A stretch of 62,645 nt of DNA from CAZJVD01 sp964549505 (GTDB lineage Bacteria > Bdellovibrionota > UBA1018 > CAZJVD01), in the NCBI GenBank assembly GCA_964549505.1, contig CAZJVD010000015.1, positions 1-62,645 on the forward strand, given 5' to 3'. Below the pieces are notes generated by a model that did not search any database, was not told the DNA's origin, and saw only the letters and a list, made by a program, of their open reading frames with translations. A program made the position numbers and the translations under genes. Shown here in pieces: positions 26,303 through 35,617 of this stretch (its first letter is position 1; each line of letters starts with the position of its first letter).

Positions 26303-27931
26303 GTGCTGTCTATCTTAGGTTTTCTCGTCATCTTGGCTCCCTTGGTCATCGTTCATGAGCTGGGCCATTATTTTTTTGCGCGACTCTTTGGTGTGAAAGC
26401 CGAGGTTTTTTCCATCGGGTTTGGGCCTCGTATTTGGGCAAAGAAATGGGGCGAGACCGAGTGGCGTTTTTCAGCGATTCCGCTGGGTGGATACGTCAAG
26501 CTTCTTGGAGAGGATCCGAGTTCCCCGCTAGCTCCCGAAGAAAAGGCGCGCGCACTTCCGAATCAATCTGCAGGCAAACGTTTCTGGATTTTTTTTGGTG
26601 GACCGTTTTTTAATTTTATCTATGCCGCGTTTGTATTCATGGCGATCATGGCGATCGGCGAACCAAAAATCGCTAATCAGATCGGACGCGTGATCGGTGG
26701 TAGTCCCGCGGAACAAGCAGGTTTTCGCAGTGGTGACAAGATTCTCGATGTCGGAGGCGTCCCAGTTCAGTTTTTCTCGGACGTTCTCGACGAGTTTGCG
26801 AAGTTTCCCCTTAAGCCAGTCGATGTCAAAGTTCATCGTCTGAGTGGCGCTGACGAAACGGTCACAATTACCCCAGAGGGGGCCGTCGGGTTTACGAAAT
26901 TTGGTGAAGAGCAACAGGTCGGACGTGTTTCAGGTCTTCTGCCATTTCCGCGGGGTTTGCGATTGGGTGTTTCCTCACCTGACACAGCAGCCGCCCGTGC
27001 CGAGTTTCGTACCGGCGATGAGATTGTGAGCATCAACGGTGAAACCGTGAGCTCTTGGGAAGAGTTCGAGCGAAAGTTCGCCGCAGTCGCGCCTCGTAAG
27101 GAGACGACGATTGCTGCTAAGAGTGAAAAGGGAGCAACCACCAAGACGCTCAAGGCAGTTAAGAGCTCTGCAAAGGATACGCTAGGTTCGTTACTTGGCC
27201 TTCACTCATCGGAGCTTTTCATCGAGCAAGTGGTCAAGGGATCACCGGCTGAAAAAGCAGGAGTCGATGGCGGCGATCGGATTCTTGCCGTCGATGGGAC
27301 TCCTCTTTCCAGTTTTTATTCGCTTAAGGATCTGATCCAGGATTCTGCAGCTAAAGACGGCGAAGTCATGTTGTCTTGGGAGCGTGCTGGTAAGACCGTT
27401 ACTGAAAAGATCGTTCCTCATCAGCACACGGAGCGCGATCCGGTGCTTCGCGAGGTCACTCAGTTTACGATTGGGATCGTGCCGCAACTCATACTCCTCG
27501 ATGCTGAGATGATTATCGAGAGGACATTGAACCCGATCTCCCTTGTTGCCAATGGATTCGCCCGTGTGTGGGACTTCAGTTATCGCAACGTTGTTTCCAT
27601 CGGGAAGATGATTATTGGTGATGTTTCGGTGGCCACACTCGGTGGTCCGATTCTCATTGGTAAGATTGCCGGTGAATCGCTTGAACGAGGACTGATTTCG
27701 TTTTTGACAACGATGGCGATCCTTTCAATCGGTTTAGGAATATTGAACGTACTTCCGATTCCGGTTCTGGATGGTGGTCATTTGCTTTTGCTTGGGATCG
27801 AAGTGATTCGCGGTCGGCCGCTCACGCTACGACAGATGGAAGTTCTACAACAAGTAGGGCTGTCGATCATTGTTCTCCTCATGGTCCTGGTCATGAGAAA
27901 CGACATTTCGCGATTATCGCTTTTTAATTAA
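26303..27931 (+). CDS. rseP: RseP-type site-2 protease with three PDZ domains
   Basis: This intramembrane zinc protease cleaves membrane-spanning substrates such as anti-sigma factors and leftover signal peptides. HELGH (residues ~18-22) in the first membrane helix and LDGGH near residue 488 form the active site. Between them lie three PDZ-like repeats (about 126-182, 213-280, 300-366), each with a GSPAEQAG / DTAAARAEF / GSPAEKAG plus GD-(K/E/R)-I pattern. E. coli RseP has two. At 542 residues it is longer than the usual ~450. GTG 26303 has GAGGG 8 nt upstream. Confidence 0.95.
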   Translation: MLSILGFLVILAPLVIVHELGHYFFARLFGVKAEVFSIGFGPRIWAKKWGETEWRFSAIPLGGYVKLLGEDPSSPLAPEEKARALPNQSAGKRFWIFFGGPFFNFIYAAFVFMAIMAIGEPKIANQIGRVIGGSPAEQAGFRSGDKILDVGGVPVQFFSDVLDEFAKFPLKPVDVKVHRLSGADETVTITPEGAVGFTKFGEEQQVGRVSGLLPFPRGLRLGVSSPDTAAARAEFRTGDEIVSINGETVSSWEEFERKFAAVAPRKETTIAAKSEKGATTKTLKAVKSSAKDTLGSLLGLHSSELFIEQVVKGSPAEKAGVDGGDRILAVDGTPLSSFYSLKDLIQDSAAKDGEVMLSWERAGKTVTEKIVPHQHTERDPVLREVTQFTIGIVPQLILLDAEMIIERTLNPISLVANGFARVWDFSYRNVVSIGKMIIGDVSVATLGGPILIGKIAGESLERGLISFLTTMAILSIGLGILNVLPIPVLDGGHLLLLGIEVIRGRPLTLRQMEVLQQVGLSIIVLLMVLVMRNDISRLSLFN

Positions 27932-27948
27932 TTATATTTGAGGACGAA

Positions 27949-28764
27949 GTGAAGTTTTTGGTTTGGGATACTTCGAGCACAGTCGGTTGTGTGTGTGCTG
28001 CAGAAAGTGATTCCTCTGGCCGAGGCTTCGTGCGTGTGATCGCTGAGTGTACGTTTGGCGCAGAAGCGGCTCACTCAGAGCGTTTGGCTGCGACGATTCA
28101 TTGGGCCCTGGGACAGGCACGTTGGTCGCTCGATGATCTGGACTGGTTTGGAACCACCGTTGGACCTGGAAGTTTCACGGGCGTGCGGATCGGTTTAGCG
28201 ACGGCACGCGCTTTTGCATTTGCTACAAAAAAGCCGTTGATTGGTGTTTCGAGTCTTGCGGTTCGAGCACGACCAGTTGTTCTTGCGCTTGAGGCTGGAC
28301 GCGATCGCACGCGAGGACGTGTGGTGATCGGTGTGGCGATGGATGCCTGTAAGGGCGAACTCTACGGTTTGATGGGAACCACCACGAGTCTGCGAAGTAT
28401 CGCAGCATTCTCGGAGGGTCCCGGTCGATCACGTGATCGTGGAGTTATCGAGCGCTTGTTTACGCCAGAGTCATTCTCGAAAGTGTTTCTGCGAAAGTTT
28501 TCGCAGTCGGGTTCGGAGGCTCGCTGGGTTCTGGTCGGTGATGCTGTTGAGAAAACAAGTGGTGCGTGGAAGTTTCCTCCTCCGTCAAAGCGCCTACCCA
28601 TCGAAGGAACCGGGCTCACAGAGCCTGCTGGTCGTTACGTAGCGCAAGTGGCGTGGGAAGCCTTCCAGACGTCCGGAGGGACGGACTGGTCACGCGTTCA
28701 GCCTCGATATTACAGAGAATCTGATGCTGAGCGAAAACGACTTCAAAAAAGAATACAGCTTTGA
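27949..28764 (+). CDS. tsaB: tRNA t6A biosynthesis protein TsaB
   Basis: TsaB dimerises with TsaD in making threonylcarbamoyladenosine in ANN-decoding tRNAs. The 271-residue product has the ASKHA-fold start LVWDTSS, the family signature VGPGSFTGVRIGLATARAFA and the VAMDACKGELYG segment. It starts with GTG after GAGGACGAA. The C-terminal half carries an insertion of ~40 residues compared with E. coli TsaB (231 residues). Confidence 0.93.
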   Translation: MKFLVWDTSSTVGCVCAAESDSSGRGFVRVIAECTFGAEAAHSERLAATIHWALGQARWSLDDLDWFGTTVGPGSFTGVRIGLATARAFAFATKKPLIGVSSLAVRARPVVLALEAGRDRTRGRVVIGVAMDACKGELYGLMGTTTSLRSIAAFSEGPGRSRDRGVIERLFTPESFSKVFLRKFSQSGSEARWVLVGDAVEKTSGAWKFPPPSKRLPIEGTGLTEPAGRYVAQVAWEAFQTSGGTDWSRVQPRYYRESDAERKRLQKRIQL

Positions 28765-28779
28765 TAACCAGTAGATGCA

Positions 28780-29532
28780 ATGCGAAAGGTCTACCTGCTT
28801 CCAAACTTCCTTACGACGCTGAACATGTTCTGCGGATTTTATTCCGTCATCAGTTCCATTCGTGAGGAGTACACAACGGCCGCGTGGTCGATCATCATTG
28901 CAGCTTTTTTTGACATGATTGACGGACGGGTGGCTCGGCTTACAAAGAGTACCAGCAGCTTCGGAGTCGAGTACGACAGTTTGAGCGACTTGGTATCTTT
29001 TGGGTTTGCTCCGTCGATGTTGATCTATCTCGGCGCTCTTTCGGGGTTTGGTCGGTTGGGGTGGTTGGTCGCGTTTTTGTTTTTGGCGTGTGGAGCCCTT
29101 CGTCTGGCTCGGTTCAACGTTATGGCCAATCGGTATTCGAAATCATTTTTCATGGGTTTACCGATTCCCGCCGCTGCTGGCATGGTTGCGACATTTGTGA
29201 TTTTTCGAGAGGCGATAGGCTGGCCGGCGTCCGAAGTGTGGCCTGCGTGGATGATGGGTTTGTCTCTCGGTCTTTCGTGCTTTATGGTTTCAACGATTCC
29301 GTTTCCTTCGTTCAAGGAGTTTCACGGTGGAGCTCGAACGACATTTGGAATTTTACTTCTAGGTCTTTTGGTTCTCATTTTGGTTTCGATTCATCCCGAG
29401 ATCACGCTTTTCGCACTGGGTATGACCTATGTGTTTGCATCATTGGTTTGGAACGGGCTCCGTGTTGCGCGTCGGGGATCACGTCTGAGCCATCGGATCA
29501 AATCCACCGATGAGCGGTCGTCGCATGGTTAA
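28780..29532 (+). CDS. pssA: CDP-diacylglycerol-serine O-phosphatidyltransferase
   Basis: The 250-residue inner-membrane enzyme makes phosphatidylserine from CDP-diacylglycerol and serine, the step before phosphatidylethanolamine. The CDP-alcohol phosphatidyltransferase motif is complete: DMIDGRVAR followed by GVEYDSLSDLVSFGFAPS. It has the LPNFLTTLNMFCGF start typical of the type II (Bacillus-like) PssA. It uses the product of cdsA in the same run and overlaps asd by 8 bp. Confidence 0.93.
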   Translation: MRKVYLLPNFLTTLNMFCGFYSVISSIREEYTTAAWSIIIAAFFDMIDGRVARLTKSTSSFGVEYDSLSDLVSFGFAPSMLIYLGALSGFGRLGWLVAFLFLACGALRLARFNVMANRYSKSFFMGLPIPAAAGMVATFVIFREAIGWPASEVWPAWMMGLSLGLSCFMVSTIPFPSFKEFHGGARTTFGILLLGLLVLILVSIHPEITLFALGMTYVFASLVWNGLRVARRGSRLSHRIKSTDERSSHG

Positions 29533-30595
29533 CCTTGGTATTGTTGGAGCGACAGGTGCGGTCGGCACCGTTTTGTTACGTGTTCTCGAAGAACGAAGTT
29601 TTCCTGTCCGAAATCTGCGTTGCTTCGCTTCGGAGAGATCACGAGGGAAGCAGCTGACGTTTCGAGGTGAGCCGCACGAAGTGCATGTCATCACGGGGGG
29701 GCAGGCCAACAGTTTTACAGATCTCGACCTAGTATTCTTTGATGCTTCCGATGACGTTTCGCGCACATGGGTTCCAGCAGCACTGTCTTCGGGTGCGTGG
29801 GTCGTGGATAATTCGGCCGTTTACCGCATGGATCCGTCGGTCCCACTTGTGGTTCCCGAGATCAACGCTGTGAAGAGTTTCGAGCAAGCACGGGCGAGCC
29901 GATTACTTGCGGGGCCGAACTGTTCAACCGTTCAACTGGTGATGGCTTTAGCGCCCCTTCGGGATTTAGGACTTAAGCGGGTTGTCGTGACAACATTTCA
30001 GAGTGTGAGCGGAGCCGGTGCGGCCGCCGTCAATGAACTGAAAGCATCGACGCGTTCCTTTCTGTCCGGCGAGCCAGTGGTACAATCCGAAAACTTTGTC
30101 GATACGATGGCGTTCAATTGCATTCCGCAGATCGGAAAATTTCAAGCTTCAGGGTTTACGAGTGAAGAAGAGAAAATCATGGGCGAAACTCGGAAGATTC
30201 TAGATCTACCCAATCTTCCCATTGTGGCGACCGCGGTCCGAGTTCCGACGCTGTCGGCACATGCGGAAAGTGTGGCTGTAGAATTTGAACGGTCGTTCAG
30301 TTTGTCCGATGTTCGCGCACGTCTTGAAAGTTTTTCGGGCGTTGTTGTTCTGGATGATCCAAGCCGTTCGCTCTTTCCGAAGAACCGAACGTCGTTTGAC
30401 AGCCCTCATCTAGCGTCGGAGGGTGCTGACGCTGTCTTTGTCGGGCGGCTGCGCCAGGATCCAAGCATAAAGAATGGGCTCTGCTTTTGGGTGGTTTCTG
30501 ATAACCTGAGAAAAGGAGCCGCACTGAATGCTGTTCAAATTGGAGAAGCGTTGGTTCGTCGCGCTGATCTTCATCGTACCGGTAAGTTTCGTTAG
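29525..30595 (+). CDS. asd: aspartate-semialdehyde dehydrogenase
   Basis: Asd reduces aspartyl phosphate to the semialdehyde, on the way to lysine, diaminopimelate, threonine and methionine. The 356-residue protein has the NADP-binding GIVGATGAVG, the catalytic Cys133 in GPNCSTVQ, and RVPTLSAHAES with the conserved His. ATG 29525 matches the usual N-terminus; 29510 is an alternative. It overlaps the next gene by 68 bp. Confidence 0.97.
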   Translation: MVNLGIVGATGAVGTVLLRVLEERSFPVRNLRCFASERSRGKQLTFRGEPHEVHVITGGQANSFTDLDLVFFDASDDVSRTWVPAALSSGAWVVDNSAVYRMDPSVPLVVPEINAVKSFEQARASRLLAGPNCSTVQLVMALAPLRDLGLKRVVVTTFQSVSGAGAAAVNELKASTRSFLSGEPVVQSENFVDTMAFNCIPQIGKFQASGFTSEEEKIMGETRKILDLPNLPIVATAVRVPTLSAHAESVAVEFERSFSLSDVRARLESFSGVVVLDDPSRSLFPKNRTSFDSPHLASEGADAVFVGRLRQDPSIKNGLCFWVVSDNLRKGAALNAVQIGEALVRRADLHRTGKFR

Positions 30596-31625
30596 CGCGA
30601 CGTACGCTGATGAACCTGCGACTGCGGACGTAGTCGATCCCTATATTTCCAATCTAAAGCGGGAGCTCGAAACTGAGGACGTCGCCGACGAAAAGGGACC
30701 TCCAAAGGGTCAGTACATACAGTCCATTCGTGATGGTCTCGGTGAGGTCGAGGAAGGCCCTCCGCCCGGCGGCTACATTGAGTCGGTGAGAAATAGCGAA
30801 GAATTCATCGAACGCGGTAAAAAGAAAAAGCCGAAGCCTGAGAGTTCGTTTCTCGAGGACCGTCAGGGTGCGATTCATCTTGAAGAAGAGAAGCGTGCCA
30901 AGGACGAGGCCGACGACCCGTATCGCCCCGAGAAGGACAGCGCGATTGAGGCCGTGAAAAAGGGACAGTCCGAACTGCAGCTCAAACGACCCGGAAAGAT
31001 TCGGCACGCACTTGGATTTCGTTTAGGTGCGTCCCTGACGCGAAATATTCATGTACAGGGAGGGAGTGGAAGTTCTTCGTTCAAGAGCTTCTATGGCGAT
31101 CGCTGGAACCCGGATGTCGCGCTCACGTACGAAATCAAACCTTTTTATAGCGAGTGGTTTGGGAGCTTGGGTTTTACGCTGAGTCCCGGTCTGTGGTACT
31201 TCGGCGGAAAGGGTCGCTATCGCTTCAATCTGACCAATGAAAAAACGGGTCAGTCGTTCGGCGACGTATCCGGTACGGAACTTTTTCTCAACGTCGTGAC
31301 GGTCAGCACGGGCGCGATCTATCGATTCAATCTTCCCTATGTCATTCGACCTTTAGCGAGTGTCGCGCACACTTGGTTTCTCTACTATGAGGGTCGGAAC
31401 GACGGAGGAGAAGGGCGTCGCGGTTATTCCACTGGGATGCAGACAAGTGTCGGTGCCGCACTTTTGCTCGACTGGCTTTCGCGCGAATCAGCATGGAACT
31501 ATTACCAAGATTTCAATGTGAAGCACTATTACTTCCAGGTCGAGTACCAGAAAATATTTCCCCTCGTGGGTGATGTTCGCTTTGATGTCTGGGGTATCTA
31601 CGCAGGCGCGACCTTTGAGATATGA
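30528..31625 (+). CDS. outer-membrane protein with N-terminal repeats
   Basis: This 365-residue exported protein starts inside asd, but AGGAG 9 nt before ATG 30528 supports the start. After the signal peptide (cleavage near YADE) comes a charged region with three ~20-residue repeats around YIxSxR (residues ~39, 63 and 83; two with GPPxG before them). Residues ~160-365 have alternating strands and end in FEI, a beta barrel. It is likely a surface protein; the charged repeats would lie in the periplasm and might bind peptidoglycan or a partner. Its stop overlaps truA by 4 bp. Confidence 0.75.
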   Translation: MLFKLEKRWFVALIFIVPVSFVSATYADEPATADVVDPYISNLKRELETEDVADEKGPPKGQYIQSIRDGLGEVEEGPPPGGYIESVRNSEEFIERGKKKKPKPESSFLEDRQGAIHLEEEKRAKDEADDPYRPEKDSAIEAVKKGQSELQLKRPGKIRHALGFRLGASLTRNIHVQGGSGSSSFKSFYGDRWNPDVALTYEIKPFYSEWFGSLGFTLSPGLWYFGGKGRYRFNLTNEKTGQSFGDVSGTELFLNVVTVSTGAIYRFNLPYVIRPLASVAHTWFLYYEGRNDGGEGRRGYSTGMQTSVGAALLLDWLSRESAWNYYQDFNVKHYYFQVEYQKIFPLVGDVRFDVWGIYAGATFEI

Positions 31626-32422
31626 AGCAGGTCGTGTTTCGCTGCGCTTTTCTCGGAACAGAGTATTGCGGTTGGCAGGTGCAAGCACATCGTGTGCGCG
31701 GCCCCAAGAAGAGTGTTCAAGAAGTTTTCGAAAGCTGTCTTTCAAAGATCTTTGATACGAGAATCAAAGTGCGTGCAAGCGGTAGGACAGACGCCGGTGT
31801 TCATGCACTGTCACTCGCCGTCCAGGCCACACTTCCAAAAGCGATCGAGCTTGATAAACTCGTGCGTGGACTCAACTCGCTCTTGCCTCATGACATTCGC
31901 GTTCTCGAAGCGCGGTCCGTTCCCGAGCACTTTGATGTTCAGAAGTCGGCGAAACTCAAGCGTTACACGTACTTTCTCCAGCAGGGGCCTTGCGAACTAC
32001 CACACCTGGTTCCGACGAGTTGGTGGATTCGAAAGAAACTCGATCTGCCTGCTATGAAAAAGGCGCTTCGGATCCTCGAGGGTCATCACGAGTTCAGGGT
32101 CTTTCAAGCCTCTGGAGGAGTCACGAAAACGACCGATCGCACGATTTTCAGGACGACCGTCCAGAGAGTTCCCGTGCGTTGGCCTCCCGTTGCGTCCACC
32201 GTTCTCGGTAAGGATTTCTCTCTCATCCGCGTTTCGATTGAGGGATCTGGCTTTCTAAAGCAGATGGTTCGGTCGATTGTAGGTACGCTCGTTCCGGTCG
32301 GTGAGGAGCGAAAACCGGTTACGATCTTTAGATCCCTTCTTGAGAGCCAAGATCGAAAGCTCTTAGGGCCGACCGCCCCGGCCCGTGGCTTGTGGTTGGA
32401 GTGGGTGAAGTATCGTGATTGA
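31622..32422 (+). CDS. truA: tRNA pseudouridine(38-40) synthase
   Basis: TruA isomerises uridines 38-40 in the anticodon arm. The 266-residue protein has the catalytic Asp57 in SGRTDAGVHA, the YCGWQVQ segment and the late GSGFLKQMVRSIVGTLV motif. ATGA overlap with the preceding gene shows coupling. Length is normal for the family. Confidence 0.96.
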   Translation: MKQVVFRCAFLGTEYCGWQVQAHRVRGPKKSVQEVFESCLSKIFDTRIKVRASGRTDAGVHALSLAVQATLPKAIELDKLVRGLNSLLPHDIRVLEARSVPEHFDVQKSAKLKRYTYFLQQGPCELPHLVPTSWWIRKKLDLPAMKKALRILEGHHEFRVFQASGGVTKTTDRTIFRTTVQRVPVRWPPVASTVLGKDFSLIRVSIEGSGFLKQMVRSIVGTLVPVGEERKPVTIFRSLLESQDRKLLGPTAPARGLWLEWVKYRD

Positions 32423-32454
32423 CAGACCGAGTCTTGGTCGCATAGAAAATCTCA

Positions 32455-33807
32455 ATGAGTTTTTCAGTAAAAGTTGAAAACACCGAGAAGAACGTGCGTC
32501 GTCTTACGATCACGGTTCCCAAAGACTTAGTCGACCGTGAGTTCGGCCGAGTGTTTGCCGAGACCCAACAGAAGGCGAAAATCAAAGGTTTTCGGCCTGG
32601 GCAGGCGCCAGTCTCCATCATTCGACAATTCTATTTTAGCGATATCATGCATGAGGTTTCCTCTGCATTGATTGAGAAGTCCTACGCGTGGGCCGTAGGA
32701 GAGCAAGGACTTCGTGTGGTGAGCCGTCCAAAAATAGAAGCCCCAACCGAGCAGAAGAGTGATGGCGCATCGACGGAGCATCACCATCACGCGCATCCGC
32801 ATGCTACGGAAGGCCAGCCAATGACCTACACAGCGTTGGTTGAGGTTTTTCCTGAGTTCGAGATCAAGAACTACAAGGGATTGAGTCTCAAGCGCGAAAA
32901 AATCAAAGTCGATAAGGACGAAGTGGAAAAGGTGATAACGAACCTCCGTGAGTCGCGCGCGCAACTCGTGCCGTCGGAGAAGTCCGAAGTGCAAAAAGGC
33001 GACTTCGCGGACATGGAGTTTGACGGCAAGGTAGTAAAGTCCGATGGCACACTCGAAGCGCTCCCAGGTATGAAGGGTGCGCAAGTTGTGGAAGTCGGGT
33101 CGGGTTCTCTTATTCCGGGTTTTGAAGATCATCTGATTGGAATGAAGGCGGGTGATTCGAAAACTTTTCGGATCAAGTTCCCAGAAGACTACTCCGAAGC
33201 CAAGCTCGCCGCGGCCGAAGCTGAGTTCTCGGTTAAGGTCAACGGCATGAAGACCAAGCAACTGCCAGGTCTTGACGACGACTTCGCAAAAGAGCTCAAT
33301 TACACCACCGTCGCCGAGTTACGCTCGAAAACGGAAGAGAATATTACGAAGTATAAGAATGATGAAGCTGACGACAAGCTTCGAAACGACGCGCTTCAGA
33401 CGCTGATCGAAAAGAACAAGTTCGAGGTTCCGGGTTCAATGATCATGGCTCAAGCTCGCATGATTGCGGAAGACTACATGAAGACGCTCAAAGACCGAGG
33501 TGTTCCGCAGGAAAAGGCCCAAGAACTTCTGATGTCCGAGCAGGAACAGATTAAGACACGCGCGGAAAACCAAGTTCGTGCTGGATTGATTTTGGATGCG
33601 ATTGCCAAGACAGAAAATGTCACCGTGGGTGAAGCCGAAGTCGAGGACGAGGTTCGAAAGATGGCCGAGAGCAATGGCCTCGAGTTTTCGCGCCTTCGCA
33701 AGATGTACCTAGACGATCCGGATCGTCGCGAGAACCTCGAGTTTCGTATTAAAGAGAATCGGACGCTTAAACTCATCTTGGATTCAGCGACGATTAAAAA
33801 CGTCTAG
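32455..33807 (+). CDS. tig: trigger factor
   Basis: This ribosome-bound chaperone and prolyl isomerase has the ribosome-docking signature GFRPGQAP (residues ~46-53), a central FKBP domain (VQKGDFADMEFDGKV) and a helical C-terminal arm region. The 450-residue length is typical. A His-rich insert (EHHHHAHPHATE, residues ~108-119) lies before the PPIase domain and could bind metal. Confidence 0.96.
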   Translation: MSFSVKVENTEKNVRRLTITVPKDLVDREFGRVFAETQQKAKIKGFRPGQAPVSIIRQFYFSDIMHEVSSALIEKSYAWAVGEQGLRVVSRPKIEAPTEQKSDGASTEHHHHAHPHATEGQPMTYTALVEVFPEFEIKNYKGLSLKREKIKVDKDEVEKVITNLRESRAQLVPSEKSEVQKGDFADMEFDGKVVKSDGTLEALPGMKGAQVVEVGSGSLIPGFEDHLIGMKAGDSKTFRIKFPEDYSEAKLAAAEAEFSVKVNGMKTKQLPGLDDDFAKELNYTTVAELRSKTEENITKYKNDEADDKLRNDALQTLIEKNKFEVPGSMIMAQARMIAEDYMKTLKDRGVPQEKAQELLMSEQEQIKTRAENQVRAGLILDAIAKTENVTVGEAEVEDEVRKMAESNGLEFSRLRKMYLDDPDRRENLEFRIKENRTLKLILDSATIKNV

Positions 33808-33894
33808 GGTGTCGAGCGTTCCGGGGGCAGATACGCCCTAATAACGCTTAAAAATCAGCTAAAGCTCAGCCGTCATTTTTCCGATACCCATGAC

Positions 33895-34827
33895 ATGAGC
33901 ACGAAAAAACGTCGTCGTTACACGAGCAAACCGAAAGCGCGTTCACGTAAGAAAGCCGAAGAAGATCAGTGGCTTGTCGCCTTAGTTTCGGGAGCAGTTT
34001 TCTTGGTTTTTTCAGTGTGGTGGGCGAGCTCACAAAAGCCCCGAGCGGCTGGCGAGTTTAAGGCCGCGGAACACTTAACGATGGAGGAACGCGTGGACCA
34101 CTGGAGCAAGCGCGTTTTTGAAGTCGCTCAGAAAAAAGAAGACCTGCGTTTCTTGGGTTCCGTTCCAAAAGTGGAAGATACGGCACCCCTCGTTCCTGAC
34201 AGCTTTGATTGCACGACCTACGTTGAAACCGTTGCGGCTCTCAGCGTGAGCTCAGGCACGGACAGTTTTTTTAGCGCGCTCAAAGGCATTCGTTACAAAG
34301 ACGGCGTCGTTGGGTTTTTTACACGCAACCATTTTCCTGAAGTGGATTGGCTTCCGAACAACGAAAAAGCTGGTTACATCGTTGACGTCACAGAAAAAGT
34401 GGCTGATAGCGCCGGCGCCGATACGAAAACGGAAAGCAAAGACATCAATAAAGCGAAGTGGTACGCGCGAAAAAAGTCGCGCTTCGAGCAAGATGGCCGT
34501 GTACCCGCTTCAGCTATTCCGGAATCGTGGCGTGGAACTCAAGAAGGAAAAGTTCACTACATTCCGCTCGATGACCTGGATAAAGTTTACTCAAAGCTTC
34601 CAAATGGCGTGATCATGAATCTCGTTCGCAAAGACATTGGCGGACAGGATGTGATCGTGTCGCATCAAGGTTTCTTGATCCGTGAAGGTAAGCGCGTGAT
34701 GTTCCGTCATGTCAGCCTCAGCGGCCGTCCTCAATACATCGAGTTGAAGAACTATCTTCATCGACGATCTGAGAATAAGGACTGGCCTGTGCTCGGGATC
34801 AATCTGAATCAAGTCAAAGGAATCTAG
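33895..34827 (+). CDS. membrane-anchored DUF1460-type amidase-like protein
   Basis: Residues 1-25 are highly basic, residues ~26-45 form a membrane anchor, and the rest is exported. The FDCTTYVETV motif with Cys106, the IRYKDGVVGFFTRNHFPEVDW block and a later SHQGFLI match DUF1460, an NlpC/P60-fold group proposed to cut N-acetylmuramoyl-L-alanine or related peptide bonds. It probably acts on peptidoglycan. The N-terminal anchor replaces the usual cleavable signal peptide. Confidence 0.8.
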   Translation: MSTKKRRRYTSKPKARSRKKAEEDQWLVALVSGAVFLVFSVWWASSQKPRAAGEFKAAEHLTMEERVDHWSKRVFEVAQKKEDLRFLGSVPKVEDTAPLVPDSFDCTTYVETVAALSVSSGTDSFFSALKGIRYKDGVVGFFTRNHFPEVDWLPNNEKAGYIVDVTEKVADSAGADTKTESKDINKAKWYARKKSRFEQDGRVPASAIPESWRGTQEGKVHYIPLDDLDKVYSKLPNGVIMNLVRKDIGGQDVIVSHQGFLIREGKRVMFRHVSLSGRPQYIELKNYLHRRSENKDWPVLGINLNQVKGI

Positions 34828-34835
34828 GCCGCGCC

Positions 34836-35552
34836 CTAGAGTTCCACCCGCAAGCCCAACTGTGCGTTGGTGCCTTGTGCAGAGATGATCGAATCGCCGC
34901 CGCGGATGCTTCGGCCTTCGAGTGTCAGATAAAATCTTGAGATGTTGGTAAACTTGTAGACACGTTGAGCGGTATCCGACTCAATCGCGCTTAAAAAAAT
35001 CCAAAGTCCAGCACCTGGGCCCTGCGCGAGAAAGTAACCTTTCTCTCCCGACTTCAGCGAGTACGACATATTGTACAGCTGGTAGAAACCAACGGGCACC
35101 AACCACTGGCGTTGACCGTACTTCATTTGGTAGATGACGCGTCCGCCGACCAGAAAACCTTCACTCAAGACGTACTTGGGGTAACCCTCTGATCCAACGG
35201 GCCCCGAGAGCTGTGATGAAAACTGATACGCGGCCTCAGCGCCGATACCGAGCACACCGAATGTGTGCAGCGGTTGAAAGTCGACATTGAGCGAAAGCGG
35301 ATTGAAAGCAGCTTTCGCTGGGCCGACGCTTGATGCGCAGTCGAGGAGGCAACCGGGTGAGCCCGAGATCTGGATTCCCCACCAGGGTTGTGCGTTTTCA
35401 AATCTTCGACGAAAGGGTTCGTGTTTCGCGCTGGAGGTGGAAGCCGGTGGAGCAGCCAAGGTCGTGGTTGCACCGGAAACCACTGTTAGGGCGGCCAGCA
35501 AGACTGCTGAGAGATACGCCTTTAAAACTGTTGGATACCGCGATCGAAGCAT
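34836..35552 (-). CDS. outer-membrane beta-barrel protein
   Basis: The 238-residue product has a signal peptide (cleavage near LAAPP), a spacer, then alternating Tyr/Gly-rich strands ending LGLRVEL, consistent with an eight-stranded barrel. A Cys pair (GCLLDCAS) near residues 67-71 may form a disulfide. It is convergent with the DUF1460 gene, 8 bp apart. Confidence 0.7.
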   Translation of the reverse strand: MLRSRYPTVLKAYLSAVLLAALTVVSGATTTLAAPPASTSSAKHEPFRRRFENAQPWWGIQISGSPGCLLDCASSVGPAKAAFNPLSLNVDFQPLHTFGVLGIGAEAAYQFSSQLSGPVGSEGYPKYVLSEGFLVGGRVIYQMKYGQRQWLVPVGFYQLYNMSYSLKSGEKGYFLAQGPGAGLWIFLSAIESDTAQRVYKFTNISRFYLTLEGRSIRGGDSIISAQGTNAQLGLRVEL

Positions 35553-35617
35553 GAGAGGGCATTTTTACTAAATCTGACAATACGTGTCAATAGCGGATAA
35601 AAGGGGGATGAAAGGGG

